64,000 nt of DNA from Mycosphaerella arachidis (taxonomy: Eukaryota > Ascomycota > Dothideomycetes > Mycosphaerellales > Mycosphaerellaceae), in assembly GCA_001297265.1 (NCBI GenBank), contig LIHB01000117.1:1-64000 (forward strand), given 5' to 3'. This document shows positions 55,025 through 64,000 of this stretch, one piece after another. Below the pieces are notes generated by a model, which was not told the origin of the DNA, did no database searches, and worked only from the letters and a program-made list of their open reading frames with translations. The translations under genes and the position numbers were made by a program. Each line of letters begins with the position of its first letter. Position 1 is the stretch's first letter.

Positions 55025-55681
55025 TCAATGCTTCCACATCCAGTCCAGATGCACGCCATCAGCCCTCACATCCGCCTTCAACACCCCCACCTTCAGCACA
55101 ATCCCCTCAGCAGCAAGCCCCAGCCTCAACCTCTCGAGCTTCTCCAATTCCCAGAGGACGACGTTCCTGTTGTTCTGCAGCTGATGTTGCTCAAAGTGCC
55201 AACCTTCACTCCGACCCCGATAGTAGATCTAAGGGCGCTCCTTAATGTCGATGCATGCGTTCCAAGGCGGGCAGTAGATCTCGTAGGAGCAATGGATGTT
55301 CTTGATGGCTGCGCGCAGAGCGTGTGACACAGTATAGAGGAATCGCAGCAGGGCAGGCTCGTCGTGAGGCTTGAACGTCACGGTCTTGAGAAGGCTTTCG
55401 AGGCACTCCGATTGGAGTTGTCGGTTGGTGAGGAGAAAGTTGGACTGCTGTCTGCGTCGCTTGCTCTTTCTCGAGTAGTACGCGGAGCTGAGATCGATGG
55501 TGCGGTCGGCCGACGAGAGCATGTAGATATGATCTCGAAGCTCTCTCGGGACGCGCAGCATATGGCAAGTGCCTGTGAGCAAAGTCAGTGTTTTGATGCT
55601 CGAAGAAGTCATGAGTGTCGGTATACCGTCCACCGATGGGATACTTGGGTTGTAGCCGCCCAATCGCCTATTGGGAGCCAT
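55025..55681 (-). pseudogene. Copy B of the small LPREL-type family, with an in-frame stop
   Basis: The frame starts at ATG 55681 (MAPNRRLGGY). A likely 54-nt intron (55573-55626; GTATAC donor, CACTGAC branch, CAG acceptor) leads to CHMLRVPRELRDHIYMLSS, the LPREL-type helix that opens many fungal F-box-like proteins. The intron is a multiple of three without stops, so either form is in frame. The frame then reads SNFLLTNRQLQSECLE and TVSHALRAAIKNIHCSY, meets a TAG at 55229-55231, and continues in the same frame with RGRSEGWHFEQ, VLWELEKLERLRL and GVLKADVRADGVHLDWMWK to a stop at 55025-55027. Without the TAG the protein would be about 200 residues. A short 132- or 150-residue form could still be made. 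Probably a recent pseudogene. Confidence 0.55.
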
Positions 55682-56881
55682 GGTCGTTCGCACGCGAAGT
55701 GGAGTGTCATTGGCCGGTAGGGAAGTTTTGGTGTCGAGGGACAGCGTTTGATGTGACGTTCATCCTTGTCGTTCGCTTCGGCTCAATCCGCGCTAGCAAC
55801 TTCACATGCATGGATATTAGTCCGGTCACTAGCAAATCATTCACTAGGCTATCATACACCGTTCCAGTAGCTGTAATACACCTAGGAGTAGCAGAATGAG
55901 AACTGATGGGAAGAACAGAACCCCATTGCTCTGAGTTCCCGTTGTGCATTGAACTCCACGCTCTCGTGGTCGTTACCTTGGACCCAGTGATCAGCTCGCC
56001 CCTCGAGAGCTCCTAGGCAACCTCTTGTCAGAGCATTGCATGCAGCGTCGAATATACTGTGTCTGGTGTAGGTGGGACTTGTTGGAGCTTACTTATAGGT
56101 TCTGTCGAAGTTGTAGTGTTGTCATCGGCGTCTGCATGTGCTTCATAGGTTGCTTACAAAGAGTCGCGATCGTAGCGAGGACTAGCATCGAGCATACCAC
56201 AATATGCGCGATTCTGCTGTGCGATATCGCCGATAGCTGCAACATTATGTACTCACTGCCGCCAGTAGCACGCTGTGGCTTTAGTGCTGAGTTGATTGTC
56301 AAGTGAACAATGGTGTCGTGAGGAGCTCAAAAGTTTGCTCTGGAAGTAGTAGGTTAGTTTCACACCGACTTGCCTGCCGCATACTTGATGCCATGAGCAA
56401 GCATGGCGAGAGAAGAACGAAAAACACAATCTGACTGTATGGGACTACTGTTGACGAAGAGCTGCACATCAGATCGAGCAGTGCCTAGGCCGGTCATAAA
56501 GATATCCATCTTGCTTCGAGGTCCGACTCTTTCGACACAGCGACACGCACCACTCATCAGAAGGGATCCGCAGGAGGTTCTAGCGTGCTCAATGTGGTAT
56601 CATCAATGGACGATGGACGTGGTAGCTGGCTGTACGGGGCGAGTGGCTGCCGCGTGTTGATAATGTGGCTTGGCGATCTCATGCTGAAGAGCTTATTCTG
56701 CCGAGCCCTATCTAGTACCGAGACCACTTTTCGCGTACAGTACTGACCGCACCATCCTCGATTGCACAGACCAGCACTGTCGTTTGCTGCTAAGGGAAGG
56801 CAGGAGTATGCGTGCGGCAGTATCTGACAGCATGGAAACATGCGTCCAGCCGGTATTGAGTTAAGAAGCATCTGCAACACT
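55682..56881. other. Gap with no supported gene
   Basis: Twelve hundred bases between the family copies and the flavin monooxygenase 3' end. Open frames are below 115 codons, overlapping and without motifs. Confidence 0.5.
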
Positions 56882-58947
56882 TTAGCTGTCGTTATATCCA
56901 ATGTCCAATCCTTCCAACTTCCCGTCCGCCCTCCAATCGTTCAAAATCTTGAAGAAAGCAGGACTACCTCCTCCGTAGGCCGCATTCCTGGCAGCCTGCG
57001 GCAACATACTTCCCTCATTGTTATAGTACCCTGGAGTACATTCTTGCAAGAACGGCGCTCTTAGCTTGACCAACTCAACAATGGTGTCAACCCACTGCTT
57101 CTCAGCCTCCGCTGTCGGCTCAATCGTGCGAGTGTTGCGCTTCATGCCTTCTGAGATGACATACGCCAGGTGTTTGGCTTGTTCGCCTGTGACGTGGATG
57201 AAGTTTGGCGTTAATGCGGCCTGTACGATTGACACCCAGAAACAGTTCGGGAAGCCTCGAGTAGCCCAACCATGGAGCGTGCTTGCGCCGTCCTTCCAGC
57301 AATCGGTTATGGTCTGGCCATTACGTCCGTAGACTTCCATGTTGGTTCTGTGAGACCATTCTGTAGCGAGCTCGAAGCCGGTCGCGTAGACGATGCAGTC
57401 GACTTCGTACCCTTGTCCGTTGGCAATGATGCCCTTCTCCGTGATGCCATTAATACCTACGCCCTTGGTATCGACTAGGTGGACATTTTCGCGATTGAAG
57501 GCCTGGAGGTATTCATCGTGGAAGCAGGGACGTTTGCAGAGCTGATTATACCATGGCTTGAGGCTCTCTGCAGTTGCTTTGTCTTTGACGACCTCGTCAC
57601 AGCGCGCGCGCACTTGGTTCATCTTCTCGAAGTCAGCCATTTGCCGTTCTGCGGCTGCCTTGGCAGGATCCGTCGACTCAGTAGCTCCGCGAGCAAGCAA
57701 CTTCCGCAGGATATCGGTCCAGCCATCCTGGACAAGATCAGTGGGAAGAATGCCACCGTTCACAATGGTGTTGAAGTTCTCCATGCGCTCTTTTTGCCAG
57801 CCGGGCTGCAGACTCTCGGCCCAAGCTTGATCTGTAGGCCGGTTACCACGGATGTCGATCGAGGATGGCGTTCGCTGGAAGACGTATAGCTCTCTAGCAT
57901 ACTTGGCGACATTGGGGACGATCTGCACTGCAGTGGCGCCAGTACCGATGACCGCCACCCTCTTATCTTCCAAGCCGGTCAGGCCACCTTCGTTATCGCC
58001 CTTGGTATAGTCGTAGTCCCATCGACTGGAGTGGAAGCAGTGTCCTTTAAACTTCTCGATGCCAGGTACGCCCGGAAGTTTAGGCCTGTGCAATGGTCCC
58101 GCTGCAGGCACAACAAATCTCGCCTGAATGTCATCGTTGCGGCTAGTTTTGACTGACCACATTGCCGTGTCCTCATTCCACCGAAGCTCGTGCGTCTCTG
58201 TCTGGAAGAGAGTATGCTCATACAAAGAGTACCGCCGGCCTATCATCTCTGAGTGCTTGAGAAGCTCCTTTGCATGTGCATACTTTTCAGTCGGCATATA
58301 ATCTAGCTCCTCAAGCAGGGGCATATAGATGTATGATTCAATGTCACATTGGGCGCCTGTCGATCAGTCAGTATCGCGTTAGAGATTGTGGACCCCTCTA
58401 GCGCTGAAATACCTGGGTATCGATTCCTATCAGACAGAAGGTTGTTAGCCATACTCGTAGACCAAGTGGCACATTAGCTGGAAGAATGGCGAGCGGGCTG
58501 CAGACACATCTTCGACAGACGATGACTTCCAGGCTGTAGGACTCACCAGTACCATGTGCCACCAAAATCGCCAGCTTTCTCGAGAACCCGGAAGTTCTTG
58601 ATGCCAGCTTCGAGCAAGCGGACTGCAATCAGTTGTGCGCCGTAGCCTCCGCCAATAATCAAGACATCGACGTATTCAGACACAGGCTCCCGAGTAAAGC
58701 CTGGCTTGACCCAAGGGTCCTTCAGCCAATGACCAAAGATACCATCCTCTTCAATCAGACTGTACTGATTGATACCGCCACCATGCTTCAATCGCTTGTC
58801 ACGCTCGGCGAGATACTTCTCTTTGAGCTTCACAGGATCGAAGGGTGCTGGATTGGGCTCCACTTTCTGGAAGTCTGCTTCCAGATTGACCTGCTTCTGC
58901 TGCGGACCGAGAATGTCGACTTTGTCGAGAACCTCTGCTGTAGCCAT
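56882..58947 (-). CDS. Baeyer-Villiger-type FAD monooxygenase
   Basis: Three exons: 58947-58547, 58426-58413 (only 14 nt) and 58356-56882; introns 120 and 56 nt; 629 residues in frame. The splices restore GTWYWNRYPGAQCDIES, the conserved region after the FAD site in this family. Motifs in order: IIGGGYGAQ (FAD Rossmann, about 96), the fingerprint F-x-G-x3-H-x3-W-D in FKGHCFHSSRWD (about 239-250), the NADPH Rossmann VIGTGATAVQ, and a late ATG-type segment VYATGFEL. These enzymes insert oxygen next to a ketone, giving esters or lactones. The 90-residue N-terminal extension before the Rossmann fold is typical of the cyclopentadecanone-type or fungal steroid-type branch. The substrate is unknown, and no polyketide or terpene cluster is nearby. 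Confidence 0.88.
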
Positions 58948-60050
58948 GTTGCGTGAGTCGTGTAAGAAGAATTTTGCTAGTACTGTTGGCAGAAACCACT
59001 ATTATAGCGATCTCTGCTAGCAAAGCTCCGGAAGACCAATTTGGGCGTGAGCCTTGAGGATTTATCAATAATCAGAGCAGAACCCACACTCGGTATGGTC
59101 AGCTGTTGATCTCTTTCTGATCCTACCTCCACTTCAACACATGGGCGATAGACTTATACTTGATGGCAAGGATGACATTAACACCGAGGCACTAGCCATA
59201 ACCCCACCCTCTTAGCCGATCTGATGTTTGGAATCCTCACGTCTTTGGTGGTAGCTTATGGCTGCCCTGTCTCGGTCCAAAACGGCATGCTATGCGCGGA
59301 GAACGAGCTGCACAACCCTGGGTAAGGCATACAGTCCGCGACGTTGTGCATGTCGTCTCTGATCGATGTTGCTTGGCTAGTGGGTTTGTGACTGGAGATC
59401 CGATAGGTGTTGCTGCCAGTTCAGCCATCTCGGCACAGATGTGCGTAGCACGGGTTCTCGACATTGCAGCTGCTAGTCAGTGTCTCGTTCCTGCGAATAT
59501 GACTTCACCTGCGTACGACGCAATCCTTGTAGAACGAGAAACTGCTGTGCGAGACCCACGTGATTGTAGCCAGGTCCCCAAAGAGCAACAGGCGCTCCAA
59601 GGGCTTATCCGAGGTCTGGTATTGGTCCAGTCCAGCAATAAGGCTGGTCGTCGGTCGTGGCTCCTTTGCTTCCATGGACAGTGTCGATAGGGGAGCGTTC
59701 ATGACCACCTTGTCGAGCTTGGATCTGCCGAGAGTGCTGACTAGCTGGACATGCCAACACATCGGTGAAACTGTCACTGCGCGTCCACAGAGCCCATTCA
59801 GTACGGTGAAGAAAGTGAACACGCGAAAATCTGGACACTTACCCGTGGCAACTCGCACTCAGACCAGTATATACACTAAGCTTCTTATAGTCTCTGGATC
59901 GGGGGAGACAGAGCTTGGCGGCAGCATCATCGCCGCCTTGACCAGGAGCTCCAACAGCAACACTGCCACCTCTCTTACAGAAAATACCACAGACTACCAT
60001 CCCCCACCCTACGATACCTCTCTCGCCGCCGTGAGAGGTACTCAGCAAAG
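58948..60050. promoter_or_regulatory. Divergent promoter region, monooxygenase / V-ATPase
   Basis: Eleven hundred bases between divergent starts. A minus-strand frame of 117 codons (59505-59858) contains a hydrophobic LLLFGDLATIT segment, but no start, partner exon or complete motif set, so it is not called. Bases just before the V-ATPase ATG are C-rich, as in many fungal leaders. Confidence 0.45.
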
Positions 60051-62739
60051 ATGGCGGCACAAAAGGAGTCGCTGTTCCGGTCGCAGCACATGACCCTGAC
60101 CCAGCTCTATGTGGCTAATGAGATTGGGCGAGAGGTCGTGTCTGCGCTGGGAGAGCTGGGCTCCATGCAGTTTCGCGATGTCAGTGGATGTGGTATGATG
60201 GGACATGTATGTATGCTGACAAACGCACAGTTGAACCCCGATACGACCGCCTTCCAGCGCACCTTCACGCAGGAGATTCGCCGCCTGGACAATGTCGAAC
60301 GCCAGCTCAACTACTTCCGCTCCGAGATTGAACGCAATGGCATGGAGATGCGCTCGATATACGAGTTCAGCAACACCATGGCAGCTCCCTCCGCCTCCGA
60401 GATCGATGAGTTGGCGGATCGCAGCCAACAGCTGGAGCAAAGGATTGCCAGCTTGAACGAGAGCTACCAGACTCTGAAGAAGCGAGAAGCAGAGCTGACC
60501 GAGTGGCGATGGGTTTTGCGAGAGGCTGGCGGCTTTTTCGATCGTGCCCGTGGCCAGACGGAGGAGATCCGACAGTCCATTGACTCTTCCGATGACGCTC
60601 CTCTACTCCGCGATGTCGAGCAGGCCAACGGATCAGCCGAGAGTGGAGGACAGAGCTTCAGTGTTATGAACATTGGCTTCGTCGCCGGTGTCATTCCACG
60701 TGAGCGGATGGGTGCGTTTGAGCGCATCCTCTGGAGAACGCTCCGTGGCAACCTTTACATGAACCAGTCGGAGATTCCAGATCCTATCATAGACTCGGAG
60801 AAGGGTGAGGAGGTCCACAAAAACGTGTTCGTTATCTTCGCACATGGGAAAGAGATCATTGCCAAGATCAGGAAGATTTCAGAGTCCTTGGGCGCGGACA
60901 TCTACAATGTGGACGAGAACAGCGAGCTGCGCAGAGATCAGATCCACGAAGTCAATAGTCGTCTGCAGGATCTGGGCAATGTTCTTAGCAACACCAAGCG
61001 TACACTTGACGCCGAGCTCACCCAGATCGGTCGTTCGTTGGCTGCATGGCTGATTGTTATCAAGAAGGAGAAGAGCGTCTACCAGACCTTGAACCGCTTC
61101 TCGTACGATCCCGCACGGAAGACACTTGTGGCTGAAGCCTGGTGCCCGACAGCTCAGCTTGGTCTGATCAAGTCAACTCTCCAGGACGTCAACGACCGTG
61201 CAGGTCTATCTGTTCCAACCATTGTCAACCAGATAAAGACGTCGAAAACACCGCCAACTTACAACAAGACCAACAAATTCACCCTTGGTTTCCAAACCAT
61301 CATCGATGCATACGGTACTGCCAAGTACACCGAGGTCAACCCAGGCCTACCCACTATCGTCACCTTCCCATTCCTGTTCGCTGTCATGTTCGGTGACTTT
61401 GGTCACGGTGCAATCATGACCCTCGCAGCAGTGGCTATGATTTATTTCGAGAAGCCTCTTCAACGCGGCAAACAGGACGAACTCTTCGGCATGGCATTCT
61501 ACGGACGTTATATCATGCTTATGATGGGTATATTCTCTATGTACACCGGTCTGATCTACTGCGATGCCTTCTCCAAGGAGATTCCACTTTTCAAGAGTAT
61601 GTGGGAATGGGAGTTCCCGGACAACTACGAACCTGACAAGACGACTGTCACCGCAAAGCGAGTTGAAGGCTACACTTATCCCTTTGGTCTCGACTGGAAG
61701 TGGCATGACACTGAGAACGACCTTCTCTTCAGCAACAGCTACAAGATGAAGCTGTCCATCATCATGGGTTGGGCCCACATGACCTACTCTCTTTGCCTCT
61801 CCTTCATCAACGCCCGTCACTTCAAGTCCCCCATCGACATTTGGGGCAACTTCGTGCCCGGCATGATCTTCTTCCAGAGCATCTTCGGCTACTTGGTCCT
61901 CACTATCATCTGGAAGTGGTCTGTGGACTGGTTCGCTATCGGCGAGCAGCCACCTAACCTCTTGAACATGCTCATCTACATGTTCTTGTCACCTGGCACG
62001 GTCGAGGAAAAGTTGTACAATGGCCAAGGATTCGTTCAGACCGTCCTGGTCCTTCTTGCCGTTATTCAAGTCCCCATCATGCTGTTCCTCAAGCCTTTCT
62101 ACCTCCGCTGGGAGCACAACCGCGCTCGTGCCAAGGGTTACCGTGGCATAGGAGAAACTACAACTGTTTCAGCTCTCGACGACGATGATGGCGCCGACCA
62201 CCCAGGCGAGAACGGGAGACCAAGCTTCGCTGAGAGCGATATCGATGGTGCTCTGATCACCCAAGACATCGGCGGCGGTGAGGACGGCCACGAGGAGTTC
62301 GAGTTCAGTGAAGTGATGATCCATCAAGTCATTCACACCATTGGTGAGTACCACGTTAGTAATGCTTTCGAGTCAGTCTTGCTAACATCTCGCAGAATTC
62401 TGCCTGAACTGTGTCTCCCACACCGCCTCTTACCTCCGTCTCTGGGCCTTGTCGCTAGCCCATCAACAGCTTTCCATCGTGCTCTGGACCATGACTTTGG
62501 CCAACGCCTTCGCCTTCGAGGGCGCCACCGGTATTTTCGTCATCTTCCTCGCTTTCGCACTCTGGTTTTCTCTAACCATCGCCGTGTTGGTGGTCATGGA
62601 AGGTACCAGTGCCATGTTGCATTCGCTCCGTTTGCACTGGGTCGAAGCAATGAGCAAGCATTTCATCGGCGAGGGTGTAGCCTTTGAGCCATTCTCCTTT
62701 AAAGAAATGCTGGAAGAGGAAATGACAGAACTGAAATAG
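60051..62739 (+). CDS. V-type ATPase subunit a (Vph1/Stv1 type)
   Basis: Three exons, 60051-60179, 60231-62343 and 62396-62739, with introns of 51 and 52 nt, give 861 residues, near the usual 840. The N-terminal half (to about 410) is the cytosolic arm: FRSQHMTLTQLYV at the start and a coiled region. The C-terminal half has about eight membrane spans, beginning PFLFAVMFGDFGHG. The third exon starts EFCLNCVSHTASYLRLWALSLAHQQLS; R762 is the equivalent of yeast Vph1 R735, essential for proton transfer. Subunit a forms the proton half-channels of the Vo sector on vacuole or Golgi membranes. The first intron is 3n and stop-free (17 codons), but removal restores the family sequence FRDLNPD. One gene for subunit a is usual in filamentous fungi. 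Confidence 0.95.
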
Positions 62740-62895
62740 ATGTCTACGAGATTTGTATCATTAGCATTGCAAGTGTTGTGTAGTCTACTCCTGCATAGAA
62801 CACCCAAGAGCACAAGCCTTTCCAGACTCTGATTGCCGGTCATGTGAATGATGTGTAATCGCCTATGTGAGCTGGTCTCTGTTTCGCGTGTACAA

Positions 62896-64000
62896 CTAAC
62901 AATACAGGCAACGCCTTGGCTCCGCGTTACTTTCTTCTGTGTCATTCAGCGCAATACTCTCCCGAATCATCTCCAAGATGCCGTAAATGCGTACCCTCAA
63001 CCCGCCAAGCAACCCGTGTCCCACAAGAACTCCCAACACCATCAAATGAAACCGCCAAATCCTCTCATGTCTCTCGCAGACTCGCAAATGCCTCTTCGGA
63101 ACCATTTCAGTAGACACACTTCGGTGCCGCTGCCGAAAGAGCTTGATCTCAAAACGCCAAGTATCAATATCCCCATCCTCAAACACAGACGCCAAATCAC
63201 AAGATGTACAAGAATTTTCGCCCTCTAGAGTCCAACTGTCGCCACTTTCGTTCACATTCAATTCGCTGCTCTTGTCGGACTCTCGGAATAACACCGCCGG
63301 GAGGGACCACGAGCGGCTACGTCCATCATCATCCTCTTCTGTAGGGGGATGACAGTCGTAATCATGTTCTAAGAATACACAAAAGACATTAGCGGAAAGA
63401 ACCAAAGATGCGGAGTTTCGTGAATGAATCAATAGGATCTAAAGGGCTGAGGTGTCAACCTGATGTTGGTGTGGTGGCCGCTTTAGGTTGTGGGGCAGTT
63501 GCGGCACTAGATGGCGAGAGGGTCGATGTATCGGGCGTGCTGGAAAGGCCGGCGGTCGTGCTGGAGCCTGTGTGGCTGTGGGTACACGTGGAGGTGGCAT
63601 TGTCGACGCTGAGAGTTGGCGTGGCATTGGTTGCTGTGCTTCGTGACCGGGGCGCTTGTGCTTGTCGCAAGCGGCGAACTTCGGCTTCGAGCTTGCGGCG
63701 TTCGTCTTGTTCGATCTGGGAGGGAGATGTTAGCATCGCGAAAGGTAGTATGGCAGGGAGGGCAACTCACTCGCAATAGCCGCACGCCTTCGCCTCGTGC
63801 CTCGCGCATCATCTTCTTGAACTCCCGCCGCAGTACCATGACGCTGGTCGACTCTCTTGGCGCACCAGGATCGTCCCCGCCAGGACTCTTGCTGCCAATC
63901 CATTTCATCTTCTCGTCGCCGAGCTGTGCCTCAAGTTCGTCACATCGGTCACGCAGGCTGTCGATTAAGCTCTCAAGCTTCTCACGCTCCTTCTCGAGTT
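62896..64000 (-). CDS. Coiled-coil protein, unknown, 5' end beyond the window
   Basis: Only the 3' part is present, with three exons seen: from the edge at 64000 to 63771, 63715-63460, and 63368-62896. Introns are 55 nt (GTGAGT) and 91 nt (weak GTTGAC donor, chosen because it keeps frame). The visible 319 or so residues start with a heptad-rich coiled coil (KEREKLESLIDSLRDRCDEL), then VLRREFKKMMREARGEG, a second short coil, a Ser/Thr/Ala-rich stretch and a final part with HDYDCHPPTEEDDDG and the hydrophobic, possibly membrane-near helix FHLMVLGVLVGHGLLGGL, ending CLYC. I do not recognise the family. It is convergent with V-ATPase subunit a, 156 bp apart. The splice of the last exon is the weakest point. 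Confidence 0.6.

Noticed and set aside
36737..58947. Secondary-metabolite cluster around the MFS transporter and the Baeyer-Villiger enzyme
   Set aside because: The two are 18 kb apart, separated by housekeeping genes, and no polyketide synthase, peptide synthetase or terpene cyclase is present.
59505..59858. Minus ORF with LLLFGDLATIT, recalling the GDxxQL motif of UPF1-like helicases
   Set aside because: No Walker A, no DEA-x motif and no further helicase motifs near it; one weak segment is not enough, and it lies in a promoter region.
1..64000. tRNA, rRNA, CRISPR, bacterial-type operon or phage elements
   Set aside because: None seen; the genes are eukaryotic with spliceosomal introns.

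Overview
The window looks like nuclear DNA of a filamentous ascomycete (Pezizomycotina, probably Dothideomycetes). Genes lie on both strands and are interrupted by short introns, mostly 45-100 nt, with GT...AG ends and CTAAC/CTGAC-like branch sites. The proteins carry long low-complexity tails. The gene set is typical of this group: an MDM34 subunit of ERMES, a class II myosin of about 2,430 residues, a Zn2Cys6 protein, HORMA-PHD Hop1 and Cti6. The class assignment is inference from gene type and intron style; no species is claimed.

Layout. Bases 1-180 are an AT- and TA-rich block that looks like a RIP-mutated repeat. Next comes a Zn2Cys6 protein gene (404-2210), then about 5 kb of decayed sequence holding a broken CE5 esterase (cutinase/acetylxylan esterase type) and a broken multi-CxxC fungal protein. 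From 7.1 kb the window becomes ordinary core genome: MDM34 (-), a large AlkB-like dioxygenase (-), a Red1/ZFC3H1-type zinc-finger gene (-) divergent from myosin II (+), an inositol polyphosphate 5-phosphatase (-), a YTH-domain protein (-), HOP1 (+), an MFS transporter (-), a Yra1/Mlo3/ALYREF RNA-export factor (+), haspin kinase (-), a membrane-anchored spermidine-synthase-like protein (+), a Sat4/Hal4-type kinase (-) and Cti6 (+). A gene-poor interval of 3.4 kb precedes Cti6. After it come two decayed copies of a small LPREL-type family (-), a Baeyer-Villiger-type flavin monooxygenase (-), V-ATPase subunit a (+) and a coiled-coil protein gene cut by the right edge (-).

Most gene models needed splicing by eye. 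Every spliced model given here closes in frame from ATG to stop with length divisible by three; the right-edge gene is incomplete. Four genes within 27 kb (Red1-like, YTH, HOP1, Mlo3/Yra1-like) belong to families that in fission yeast take part in, or are targets of, meiotic mRNA elimination. That co-location is the most interesting higher-order pattern seen, though it may be chance. I found no tRNA, rRNA, CRISPR array or intact transposon.
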